DNA from: Guyparkeria sp016278265
GTDB lineage: Bacteria > Pseudomonadota > Gammaproteobacteria > Halothiobacillales > Halothiobacillaceae
NCBI RefSeq assembly: GCF_044582145.1
Contig: NZ_JBDODO010000001.1
Length of the DNA stretch: 64,000 nucleotides
Direction: 5' to 3' (one strand)
The notes beneath the pieces were generated by a model. That model was not told the DNA's origin. It saw nothing but the letters and a program-made list of their open reading frames with translations, and ran no database searches. Numbering within the stretch: the first letter of the stretch is position 1; the number at the start of each line of letters is the position of its first letter. Below are positions 9,201 through 15,994 of the stretch, in pieces. Position numbers and translations under genes: made by a program.

Positions 9201-9985
9201 TTGGCCGCCAGCATGCGGGTACGGTAGTAGCCGAACCAGTTCCCGACATTCTGCTGGGTGGCCGCATCGTCGGCACAGCTGCCCTGTGCACCGCTCGGCA
9301 GATCGGCACAGTTAGTGGCGACATAGTGCTCGTCATAGCCGCCGCTGCCATCGGGCGTGGTATAGACGAATGCCAGGGCATCGGCCTCGTAGTAGTAATT
9401 GTTGTTACCGCTGTCTTGGAACAGATAGACGTGGTCGGCATCGTTGTAATAAGTGCCCGAATAACAACGGCCATAATGAACACTGCTCTGGGTGGTGCCC
9501 GACGGACAGAAGGCGCGGAAGAACGGAAAGCTCACGTTCGCGTAGCCGCCCGTCGAGTAATAGGCCGTCACGTCCGTCGTTGACGATGAGCTGTCAAAAC
9601 CGTCCAACGGAAGCGTAGGGAAGGTGGTGACATCCGCATAGCTGGTGCCATCCGGCTTCGCCGGCGGCTCGTAGGTCACATTTTCGTCGTAGTAGATGTA
9701 GTTGGCCGACGCACTCTGCATGCCCTGATCGGAGGTGTCGCTGAGATAGCCGGAATCCGGCATGTACTCGCGCGCCATCGAACCGGAATCGTCCAGCAGC
9801 AGCATCACGTTGGGTGGCAGGGACTGCTGCACGATCAGCGGCGTCTGGTCGATGGTGATCGCGGCCGCCTGCCCGGTCCATAACCCAGCCGCAAACAGCA
9901 GACTGGAAGCGACTCGAACGACATGCCTCCTGCCGAGGCCTCGCAGGTAACAAGAGAGAGCCCGGTAACGCATTGAGATGTTCAT
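6248..9985 (-). CDS. pilY1: Type IV pilus tip adhesin/assembly factor PilY1
   Basis: The 1245-residue secreted protein has an N-terminal signal region (about residues 1-42, ending GQAAA). Next comes a von Willebrand factor A-like part with a MIDAS motif (DDSGSM, near residue 66). The C-terminal half is the PilY1/PilC beta-propeller (for example REPLVYVAANDGMLHGFDATTGEE). A calcium-loop-like sequence, DYNGDGVVDASD, lies near the C-terminus and matches the type of Ca-binding site that controls pilus extension and retraction in PilY1. It acts at the pilus tip in priming assembly, adhesion and surface sensing. It is in the conserved position between pilX and pilE. Confidence 0.95.
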   Translation of the reverse strand: MNISMRYRALSCYLRGLGRRHVVRVASSLLFAAGLWTGQAAAITIDQTPLIVQQSLPPNVMLLLDDSGSMAREYMPDSGYLSDTSDQGMQSASANYIYYDENVTYEPPAKPDGTSYADVTTFPTLPLDGFDSSSSTTDVTAYYSTGGYANVSFPFFRAFCPSGTTQSSVHYGRCYSGTYYNDADHVYLFQDSGNNNYYYEADALAFVYTTPDGSGGYDEHYVATNCADLPSGAQGSCADDAATQQNVGNWFGYYRTRMLAAKSGLMNGFADVSEEFRVGFGSINGNSADFIRSITAGDCGDVFNASCRYGFATDTESNNEFAGVAVWGDGSSGTRKAQFWEWLEAAEGNQNTPLRETLEAAGEYYRTGQPWSSEDSSGTSQEHACRQSYTILTSDGFWNEVGDPDPDVGNADGTSGATLGDDGTGSMTAPNGIEYTYDAVDPYSDDFSNTLADVAMYYWKNDLRTGLENQVPTTGEDPAFWQHMTTFSVGLGYEPLDANGNAIDADAVFDWANGGDLISGFSWPQPSSGSINNIADMLHAAVNGHGGFYSAKSAQAFSAAIADAVGRTAERVGTGASLAANSTRLETGTVTYQANYFTGTWVGDLKAYPVDPATKQIATYPDWSAADNLLAAPADSCSASVGQVCPDGRTIYTYATDDANLGNNDPLYREFLATDIGSLSNAQQAALGGTAAERQAIVDFLRGDTANAEANGGGYRDRSTALGDIVNSQPVYVGQPDPNLHTSRSFTGVSTYAAFAEDPEGDNDNQGVDPEGGSNTREPLVYVAANDGMLHGFDATTGEEHYAFLPGAVIEAGIKKLADPDYGANPGHEYFNDGELTVADVYIDLPYTNGNDVQWRTVLVGSTGRGEAKTVYALDITDPANIRFLWERSAGDGGANAGYIGQMVGKPLVVQTADAEWSVLIGNGYNSTNDSAALLQFDVGTGALDVHVTNDGITGNGLAAPATFDYTDSPDGIQDVAYAGDLNGWVWRFDLSSSTSVGEQVYQATDGTNAQPITAGLLLGKDPATNNLWAFFGTGKYLSQGDLDDQSVQTWYGLIVESGDADLPVSSGDGRSVLVERDIVDEQNNGTFSARAFSKGAVNDMDGKSGWYMDLISPDNGVEGERMVEPNQFQGEVLVGTSLIPDAVNICNPSGRGFIMGVDPFDGTNVEQPFVDYNGDGVVDASDTITVNGETFAVGAIGFNRLPNAPIFVGNTMLISFDDGSTASVEAAGGGSSGQRSSWREIIFD

Positions 9986-9997
9986 GGGATATTCCTC

Positions 9998-10552
9998 CTA
10001 GCCCCGAACCCAGGTCTGCAGGACCACGATGGCCCGGTCCGACGCCACTGACGGGTCCGCGCTTCGTGCCGTGACCCGATAGAAGTTGATGGTGGTGCTG
10101 GTCCCCTGCGCGCCGTACTGACTGGCCGCCCCACTGAGATTCACCCCCGTGTTCGAAGTCGGGTCCGGCCACAGCCCCATGTTTTCGACCACGTATTGCG
10201 GCTGCGCGGCCGACAGTGCGCCGGCATTGAACTCGTCTGCGGCCGTGCCGGCCGTTACGGTCTGCCAGGGCACACTCCCGCCCGACGGCAGGGCCTCACA
10301 GGCCACACCACCCAGCGAGCAGTCGTGCCAGATATCGGCCGTGGTGTCGGCAATGCGCCGTTCGGCGATACGCAGGGCTGCCTCGGCCGCCTGGAAGGCG
10401 ATATCGCGGTCCTGCAGGTTGCTCGACATCTTTTCCTGCAAGGTCGTGCCGCGGATGGAAGCCAGCCCGACCAGGGTGATGGCCAACAGCAGCACCAGCG
10501 CGATCACCAGCGCGATGCCGGATTGTCGGTTTTTCAGGGCATTCATCGTCAT
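9998..10552 (-). CDS. pilX: Minor pilin PilX
   Basis: The 184-residue protein begins MTMNALKNRQSGIALVIALVLLLAITLVGLASIRGTTLQEKMSSN. This is typical PilX: a short basic leader, a hydrophobic helix without the usual Glu5, and the TTLQEKM/ADNLRDRDIAFQAAEAAL-type region (here SNLQDRDIAFQAAEAALR). PilX is part of the minor-pilin/PilY1 priming complex in the inner membrane and at the pilus tip. It follows pilW immediately (stop at 10554, start at 10552). Confidence 0.92.
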   Translation of the reverse strand: MTMNALKNRQSGIALVIALVLLLAITLVGLASIRGTTLQEKMSSNLQDRDIAFQAAEAALRIAERRIADTTADIWHDCSLGGVACEALPSGGSVPWQTVTAGTAADEFNAGALSAAQPQYVVENMGLWPDPTSNTGVNLSGAASQYGAQGTSTTINFYRVTARSADPSVASDRAIVVLQTWVRG

Positions 10553-10553
10553 G

Positions 10554-11603
10554 TCACTCCACCCGGTTCCGCACCGTGACCGTGGTCGACAACGTGCGCG
10601 TCAGGGCATTCTGGTCGGTACCGGCGCGCTCCATTTCACTCTGCATGGTCAAGGCCACACGTGCCGCATCGACCAGCGCCCAGTTCGTGACGGCATCGGC
10701 ATCCTGGAACGTGGTTCCACCCTCGCTGAGATAGGTGACCTGAAGGTCCGTCACGTTGCGTACCATTTCTGTCGCCTGTTCGGTAGGTACGCCACCGCTG
10801 TTCACAATGTCGACACGGTAGAGCGAATTGCCGCCCACCGGGTTATTGCCGATATACCAGGCAGTCGATGAGAGCTTGGCGATCTGCGAGTTCGGTCCGA
10901 ACTCGTAGCTATTACCGACCGCGCTGCACTGCGTGGGGAAACCCAGCCCCTTGGAGCAGTTCCCCGGCGTGCCGGTACCGGTGTTGTGCACCACGGTCAC
11001 GTTACTGCTGTTGTAGTTAGTGATCTGCATCACCGCGGCGTGGTCGGGGTCACAAACCACGACAATGTCGCCCACCTGGAAATCGGTACTTGCCTCATTG
11101 ATCTTGAACTGGGCCGATGTCGGCTGGTGACTCTCGACGCTGAAACCGCTGCCCTCGATGCCCACGAGCTGGAACGAATCCGTGCCGGCAACGCGCTCGG
11201 CCTCACCGGTGCCTGTGGTCACGGCGGGGTCGGCCTGGTTGCCCTCGTAGCCGATAATTGAATTCGAGAAATCGGCAAACCAGTCGGTCGCCGAGCCGCC
11301 GTTCGGGCCATTGTTCAGGACGTTCGCGATACGATTGAGGTTGCCGCAACCGGTCAGCCCCGCCATACGGATGTCCCGCGCGAGGAACTCGAACGCCGTC
11401 CGGCCATGATCCTGCACCTGGCTCAGTGCCTCGTTGGTGCGGTAGGACTGCTTGTTGGCGAGAAAGACACTGATCACGCCACCGATGATGATCAGGCCCA
11501 GCACCATGGCGATCATCAGCTCGACCAGCGTGAATCCTTGCGCCTGTCTTCGAGCGGTCGGCCAACCCTGTCGCGGTTTTCGTTGATAAATCCTGTTCTT
11601 CAT
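10554..11603 (-). CDS. pilW: Minor pilin PilW
   Basis: The 349-residue prepilin has leader plus helix GFTLVELMIAMVLGLIIIGGVISVF. The PilW-type continuation SYRTNEALSQVQDHGRTAFEFLARDIRMAGLTGCG follows. PilW is one of the core minor pilins that initiate pilus polymerisation with PilV, PilX, FimU and PilY1. Its ATG overlaps the pilV stop (ATGA at 11600-11603), showing tight operon packing. Confidence 0.93.
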   Translation of the reverse strand: MKNRIYQRKPRQGWPTARRQAQGFTLVELMIAMVLGLIIIGGVISVFLANKQSYRTNEALSQVQDHGRTAFEFLARDIRMAGLTGCGNLNRIANVLNNGPNGGSATDWFADFSNSIIGYEGNQADPAVTTGTGEAERVAGTDSFQLVGIEGSGFSVESHQPTSAQFKINEASTDFQVGDIVVVCDPDHAAVMQITNYNSSNVTVVHNTGTGTPGNCSKGLGFPTQCSAVGNSYEFGPNSQIAKLSSTAWYIGNNPVGGNSLYRVDIVNSGGVPTEQATEMVRNVTDLQVTYLSEGGTTFQDADAVTNWALVDAARVALTMQSEMERAGTDQNALTRTLSTTVTVRNRVE

Positions 11604-12076
11604 AATCTGGCCCTGGTCACGACTTCCTGGGCGCTACTGCCACCCGTCGCTTTGTCGTCGTCGAACGTCACGGTGATTTCACAGATGCCATTGCCGTCAC
11701 AACTGATCTCGCCGGTCGCGCCGGTACCGAGCGCGGCCAGACCATCGGGAGGCGTGACGCCCGTTGACCCCGTACACCAGCGATCCAACTGCACGCTGGC
11801 GAGTGTACCGCCAGCGCCGGGGCAACTGCCGACGGTCACGGTGGTGTTGTAATTGCCATTCAGCACGTTGGCGCGATCCGCGCGCATCGCATCGAGGATT
11901 GAGTAGCTGGCAATCGTCGCCTGTGTCCGGTCCATCGCGCTGTTGTTGTTCGACAGCGCCTTGGTCTGCAAGGCGGCCATGCCGAGAAAGCCGATCGAGA
12001 GCACGAGCACGGCGATCAGTATCTCGATCAGCCCTACGCCAGCCTGTCGCTTGCTGTCCGGAATATACTTATTCAT
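11600..12076 (-). CDS. pilV: Minor pilin PilV
   Basis: The prepilin-like protein has GVGLIEILIAVLVLSIGFLGMAALQTKALSNNNSAMDRTQAT after the leader, the characteristic PilV signature. I place the start at the ATG at 12076 (MNKYIPDSK), which shares one base with the stop of the upstream pilin (TGATG); an ATG three codons earlier (12085) would extend it slightly. PilV belongs to the minor-pilin priming complex of type IVa pili. Confidence 0.92.
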   Translation of the reverse strand: MNKYIPDSKRQAGVGLIEILIAVLVLSIGFLGMAALQTKALSNNNSAMDRTQATIASYSILDAMRADRANVLNGNYNTTVTVGSCPGAGGTLASVQLDRWCTGSTGVTPPDGLAALGTGATGEISCDGNGICEITVTFDDDKATGGSSAQEVVTRARL

Positions 12077-12642
12077 CAGTTGCATGCCGTATCGGACGAC
12101 TCAGTGGTCAATGTGGAGCGGGTAATCAACCGGATGCATCGGTAACTGTCGGCGCCCAACCCGGTTGAATGTATTTCGGCAACCAAATCAGTGAGACCGC
12201 CAGTTCCCGGAACGCCGCCGTCTGGCATCCGACCAAGCCCCATTCCGCTAAACCGCAGGCTCTGCGTCTTGTTGAATTCAACGCTGGCTGGCAACTCAAG
12301 CGGCGCCCGCACCACCGTGATATTGGTCGTGCCGGCCTGAAAAGCCCGCACTTCGCCCAGATTTCCGGCACAGCCGTTACTCAACCCCGTGTTCTCGTTG
12401 CCGTCGGCGCCGCAAACCACGACGGGAGCACTGCGCTTGATCGCCTCCGAGCGCGCCAGGTTAACCGCGGTGACCCACTCGTTAGTCGTCGTGGTCAGTT
12501 CGTTGGACAGGATGAGGTTGCGGAAGCTCGGAATAGCGACCGCTAGCAGAATCCCCGCCACGACAATGGTGATCATCAGCTCGATCAAGCTGAAGCCGGA
12601 CGATCGATTCGTTAAACGGGGTATGGCGAAAGTGCGAGTCAT
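12076..12642 (-). CDS. fimU: FimU/FimT-type minor pilin (GspH family)
   Basis: The product of about 188 residues has the prepilin helix GFSLIELMITIVVAGILLAVAIPSFRNLILSNELTT and a GspH domain (WVTAVNLARSEAIKRSAPVVVCG). I prefer the ATG at 12642 (MTRTFAIPRL) because AAGGA lies 9 bases upstream; an in-frame ATG at 12678 has no clear ribosome site. This position, first in the cluster before pilV, is that of fimU in Pseudomonas. FimU bridges PilV/PilW/PilX to the major pilin. Confidence 0.88.
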   Translation of the reverse strand: MTRTFAIPRLTNRSSGFSLIELMITIVVAGILLAVAIPSFRNLILSNELTTTTNEWVTAVNLARSEAIKRSAPVVVCGADGNENTGLSNGCAGNLGEVRAFQAGTTNITVVRAPLELPASVEFNKTQSLRFSGMGLGRMPDGGVPGTGGLTDLVAEIHSTGLGADSYRCIRLITRSTLTTESSDTACN

Positions 12643-12705
12643 GCCTTCGATTCCTTTTTCACGACTGAATCCAATCATGCCAGAACCACAACCGCCAGCC
12701 TGGAA

Positions 12706-12727
12706 GTGACAAGAGGCACCTTGTCAC
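12706..12727. promoter_or_regulatory. Palindrome upstream of the pilin operon (candidate operator)
   Basis: A perfect 8-bp inverted repeat, GTGACAAG-N6-CTTGTCAC, lies about 65 bases upstream of the preferred fimU start. A second GTCAC-N5-GTGAC repeat is at 12767-12781, in the same 250-bp divergent region between fimU and the phosphatase gene. The repeats look like a protein-binding site rather than a terminator because no T-run follows on either strand. The regulator is unknown. The GTGA/TCAC half-sites recall CRP-family (Vfr-like) sites but the spacing differs. Confidence 0.45.
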
Positions 12728-12897
12728 CGACAGACGGTCATCCACCAGCGTCACGTAGAATCACAAGTCACTCGCTGTGACGACCGGGTGACTCGACGGA
12801 AATGGCTCGACATTCCCACCGGCACGCACTCGACGCCGCGCACAAAAACGAATCACCCGGCCGACGTGGCCACGTGACCCAGACAGAGGCTCCTGAA

Positions 12898-13719
12898 ATG
12901 CACGCATTCGCCCCCGATGACCAGTCTTCCGTAATCACCCTTGTCCGAAACGCGGCTCGCCAGCACCTGCTGGGCGGAGGCACCCAGTCTGCCGACCGCA
13001 AGACCGACGGTAGCTGGGTCACGGCGACCGACCACGCGATGCAGTCCGACCTGCAAGACGGGCTTGCCCAACGTTTCCCAGAGCATGGCTTTCTCGGCGA
13101 GGAGATGTCCGTAGCCGAGCAGGAGGCGGCCTGGCGCGAGTGCCTGGACGGGCGGTCCACCTGGGTGGTGGACCCGCTCGACGGCACGAGCAACTTCCGG
13201 GTCGGGTTCCCGGTTTTCTCGGTGACGGTCGCCCTGCTGGTGGGCGGAAAGACGATATTCGGCGTGGTCTATGACCCCAGCCGCAATGAGTGTTTCCATG
13301 CCTCACGCGGTGAAGGGGCCTGGCTGAACGGGGAACGGCTGTCGCTTGTCGACGAACCCAGGCAGCAATTGAAAAGCTGTCTTGCCGCGGTCGACTTCAA
13401 GCGCCTGCCGCGCGGCGTGGCGGCGCACCTGGCTTGTGATCCGCCCTACGCCTCGCAGCGCTCGATCGGCTCGGTGGCACTGGACTGGTGCTGGGTGGCG
13501 GCGCATCGGGTGCAGGTCTACGTGCATGGCAAGCAGAAGCTTTGGGATTACGCTGCCGGGCAGTTGATCCTGCACGAGGCGGGCGGGGCATCGGCCGATC
13601 TGGACGGCGAGATCGATTACCTCGATCGGCCACTCGAACCGCTGCCGCGCTCGGCGGTGGCGGCGACGCATGTCGAGTTGCTGGAAGATTGGCTGGCAGA
13701 GCTGAGCGCTGAGCGCTGA
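12898..13719 (+). CDS. Inositol monophosphatase-family phosphatase
   Basis: The 273-residue protein belongs to the Mg-dependent, Li-sensitive phosphatase superfamily (SuhB, CysQ, HisN-type). Metal-binding motifs are FLGEEMS, WVVDPLDGTSNFRVGFP and, near the C-terminus, KLWDYAAGQLILHEAGG. The substrate could be inositol-1-phosphate, histidinol phosphate or a related sugar phosphate. A second paralog (suhB) lies at 39.5 kb, so this one may be specialised. I chose the ATG at 12898 (AGAGG, spacing 8) over an in-frame ATG at 12802. A strong bidirectional terminator follows at 13922. Confidence 0.88.
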   Translation: MHAFAPDDQSSVITLVRNAARQHLLGGGTQSADRKTDGSWVTATDHAMQSDLQDGLAQRFPEHGFLGEEMSVAEQEAAWRECLDGRSTWVVDPLDGTSNFRVGFPVFSVTVALLVGGKTIFGVVYDPSRNECFHASRGEGAWLNGERLSLVDEPRQQLKSCLAAVDFKRLPRGVAAHLACDPPYASQRSIGSVALDWCWVAAHRVQVYVHGKQKLWDYAAGQLILHEAGGASADLDGEIDYLDRPLEPLPRSAVAATHVELLEDWLAELSAER

Positions 13720-13777
13720 GCGAGCGCTGCCGGCTACTGACCGATGGTGCAAGAGAAATAGTCGGTCTGCGACCAAC

Positions 13778-13840
13778 GTTGGGCTAAAGCCCAACCTACA
13801 GCCAGACCGCCAAGCACTGTGGGTCGGGCTTCAGCCCGAC
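13778..13840. repeat. Pair of REP-like palindromes
   Basis: Two 18-bp imperfect copies of one palindrome are separated by 27 bases: GTTGGGCTAAAGCCCAAC (13778-13795) and GTCGGGCTTCAGCCCGAC (13823-13840). Each folds into a 7-bp stem with a 4-base loop. Motifs of the type GGGCTNNAGCCC are abundant intergenic REP-like elements in many proteobacteria and are often mobilised by RAYT transposases. No RAYT gene is in this window. Confidence 0.7.
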
Positions 13841-13867
13841 GACACGCCGAGGGGAGCCCTCGAGACC

Positions 13868-13904
13868 GAGCCCGGTTCGCAGCACTCCTTTGAGAACCGG
13901 GCTC
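13868..13904. other. 11-bp stem-loop
   Basis: GAGCCCGGTTC and GAACCGGGCTC form a perfect 11-bp stem with a 15-base loop. It lies between the REP-like pair and the terminator. It may be part of a compound intergenic repeat or add to mRNA 3'-end stability; no T-run follows directly. Confidence 0.5.
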
Positions 13905-13921
13905 AATTGCGAAAAAAACAC

Positions 13922-13955
13922 AAAAGCCCCGCCATCACACGATGGCGGGGCTTTT
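13922..13955. terminator. Bidirectional intrinsic terminator
   Basis: AAAAGCCCCGCCATC and GATGGCGGGGCTTTT form a perfect 15-bp stem with an ACAC loop, with A-runs on one side and T-runs on the other. It can stop transcription of the phosphatase gene from the left and of fccB from the right. Confidence 0.92.
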
Positions 13956-13990
13956 CGGTTCGGCCGCCTCTGTGGCCGGCCCTGCCGGAA

Positions 13991-15277
13991 TCAACTGCCC
14001 CAGATATCCTCGGTGATCGAGGCATACCAGTCGTGGGCATAGCCGGCTTCCTTCTCGGCGTTCTTGCCGCCCAGCGGCGAGACGCCGCCGGCGCCCTCGA
14101 CGGAGACGGTCTTGCCGTCCTGCACCTCGTAGACCGCGGCTACGGAAATGCCGTAGTCCGGGGCGACCAGGCTGTAGCAGGTATTGATCCAGCTCGGCTC
14201 CGGCGGATTCTCGTTGTGGAACATTGCCACGATGGCCGCCGCGCAGTTCTTGGCCTGCGAGTTGGCCGCGAAGCCGGACTTGGGCAGCGGCGAGCCGATG
14301 CAGGCATCCCCCACGACGTGAACCCCGGCATGCATGGTCGACTCGTAGGTGCCGGTGCTGATCGGACACCAGCCGGAATCGTCGACCAGGCCGGCCTCGT
14401 GGGCGATCCAACCGGCCTTTTGCGGCGGGATGACGTTGATGACGTCGCCCTGGTACTCGGTGCCGCCGGCGGTGACCGTCATGGTGTCCGGGTCGACCTT
14501 CTCGACACCACCACCGAAGTCGCCGCCGATCCACTCGATCATGTTGCCGTAGTTGGCCGTCCAACCTTCGCGGAACAGCGGTTCCTTGGAGAAGTTGCTC
14601 TTCGGATCGAGGACCAGTATCTTCGAGTTGGGCTTGTTTTCCTTGAAGTAGTTCGCGATCAGGCCGGCGCGCTCGTAGGGTCCCGGCGGGCAACGGAACG
14701 GGTTGGGCGGCGCGGCCATGATGAACGTGCCGCCGTCTTCCATGTCCTCGAGCTGCTTTCGCAGCAGGAGCGTCTGCTCACCGGCCTGCCAGGCATGAGG
14801 CATCTTGGTGTTGGCGACTTCCTCGGAGTAGCCCTCGATGGCGTCGTAATTGAAGTCGATGCCCGGGGAGACGACCAGCCGGTCGTACTCGTAGCGACTG
14901 CCGTCCTTCAGGGTGACCGTGCGTGCCTCGGCATCGATGCCGGTGACCCAGCCCTTGACCACATTGATGCCACGCTTCTCCAGCGCCGAGAAGTCATGGG
15001 TGATCTCGTCGATGTCCTTGAGACCACCGATGACCAGGTTGGAGAACGGGCAGGTGGTGTGGCTGGACTGGCCATCGATCATGGTGACGTCGACGGACGG
15101 GTCGAACAGCTTGACGTACTTGGCCGCGGTCGCGCCGCCAAAGCCGCCGCCGATGACCACCACACGCTTGGCGTCGGCCATGGAATTGCTGCCTTGGCAG
15201 CCAGCCAGGCCGGGCGCCGCACCTACGCCGGCCATCGCCATGCTCAGTTTTAGAAATCCGCGTCGGGAAAGACTCAT
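13991..15277 (-). CDS. fccB: Flavocytochrome c sulfide dehydrogenase, flavoprotein subunit
   Basis: The 428-residue protein oxidises sulfide in the periplasm and passes electrons to the cytochrome subunit. It starts with a twin-arginine signal (SRRGFLKLSMAMAGVGAAP). The FAD-binding motif VVVIGGGFGGATAAKYVKLF follows. Further family motifs are PHAWQAGEQTLLLRKQLEDM and FRCPPGPYERA; the C-terminal FCSD flavin-binding region includes NTCYSLVAPDYGISVAAVY. A cysteine in TTCPFSNLVIGG occupies the site where FAD is covalently attached in Allochromatium FccB. The signal is followed by LAGC, a possible lipobox, so the protein may be membrane-anchored. It lies 38 bases downstream of fccA. Confidence 0.95.
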   Translation of the reverse strand: MSLSRRGFLKLSMAMAGVGAAPGLAGCQGSNSMADAKRVVVIGGGFGGATAAKYVKLFDPSVDVTMIDGQSSHTTCPFSNLVIGGLKDIDEITHDFSALEKRGINVVKGWVTGIDAEARTVTLKDGSRYEYDRLVVSPGIDFNYDAIEGYSEEVANTKMPHAWQAGEQTLLLRKQLEDMEDGGTFIMAAPPNPFRCPPGPYERAGLIANYFKENKPNSKILVLDPKSNFSKEPLFREGWTANYGNMIEWIGGDFGGGVEKVDPDTMTVTAGGTEYQGDVINVIPPQKAGWIAHEAGLVDDSGWCPISTGTYESTMHAGVHVVGDACIGSPLPKSGFAANSQAKNCAAAIVAMFHNENPPEPSWINTCYSLVAPDYGISVAAVYEVQDGKTVSVEGAGGVSPLGGKNAEKEAGYAHDWYASITEDIWGS

Positions 15278-15315
15278 TGCGGTTACCTCTCGTGTTCCTT
15301 GTGCCGGCAGGGGCG

Positions 15316-15669
15316 CTACTGGTTGGCGAAGAATTCAGACACCGCCTGAATTTCCTCGTCGGAATACCCCTTGGCAATACGGTTCATGACCGTGCCTTCC
15401 AGGCCGTCCGACTTGTAATCCAACATCTTCCCGGCGATCACGCCCTTCGACAGGCCAGCCAGCCGCGGAATGTTTCCGGAGCCCTTGCCCTCGAAGCCGT
15501 GACACCCCATGCAGGTGGCACCGATGATCGATCCATTGCTCATTTCCATCGCCCCCTCCTTATCGCCGGCCATCGATACGCCGGCGAACAGCGTCAGGCT
15601 AAGCCCGACGGCCGCAAGGGTCCTGGCGGGTAGTCGGCGGCTCGAAGCCGCTTCTCGGTTGTTTGACAT
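15316..15669 (-). CDS. fccA: Monohaem cytochrome c subunit of sulfide dehydrogenase
   Basis: The 117-residue c-type cytochrome has a Sec signal (cleavage near VSMA/GDKEG) and one haem site, CMGCHGFEG. The EFFANQ C-terminus and the sixth-ligand candidate Met in GTVMNRIAKGYSDEEI resemble class I cytochromes. One haem makes it like the Chlorobium-type small subunit, not the dihaem Allochromatium type. The start is the ATG at 15669, with GAGGAGG 7 bases upstream; a TTG two codons earlier is too close to that site. Pairing with fccB gives the function. Confidence 0.88.
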   Translation of the reverse strand: MSNNREAASSRRLPARTLAAVGLSLTLFAGVSMAGDKEGAMEMSNGSIIGATCMGCHGFEGKGSGNIPRLAGLSKGVIAGKMLDYKSDGLEGTVMNRIAKGYSDEEIQAVSEFFANQ

Positions 15670-15764
15670 CCCCAATCCTCCTCAATGTGTCTTGCCGCCC
15701 GGACAAGCACGAGCCGTCCCTGCCCAAGCCTTGCAACCAACCCCCGGACTTTCTGGGGCTGCAA

Positions 15765-15936
15765 TGCGTATATAGGACATTTTTTTGTCCATATCGAATA
15801 GAAAAACAATGCAATAAAACCTCACCCCGACTTTTCAGGGCATTTTGCTCTCATTGCATATATCCATACCCCAATCGGAACGCAAATTAGGCGGGGACGC
15901 CTTGCCTCTGTTGTGACTATTGCTTTCTATATAGTC
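15765..15936. promoter_or_regulatory. AT-rich upstream region of fccAB with palindromes
   Basis: The 325 bases between fccA and the PAP2 gene contain no credible ORF and are far more AT-rich than the surroundings. They hold GGACA-N6-TGTCC flanked by ATAT on both sides (15770-15794), GACTAT-N10-ATAGTC (15915-15936), and two related motifs TGCGTATAT (15765) and TGCATATAT (15855). TATATA next to the first palindrome could be a -10 box reading towards fccA, about 100 bases upstream of its start. I infer sulfide- or redox-responsive control; no regulator can be named. Confidence 0.5.
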
Positions 15937-15994
15937 GGTGATCGACATGTGACGCTGGCGAAGCCGACCGAAAAGAGGGCCGCGAGGCGGGGGC

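Noticed and set aside
6248..9985. Long plus-strand open frames opposite pilY1, smc, ileS and the GGDEF-EAL gene
   Set aside because: They are antisense shadows caused by high GC at third positions. The minus-strand proteins carry clear family motifs.
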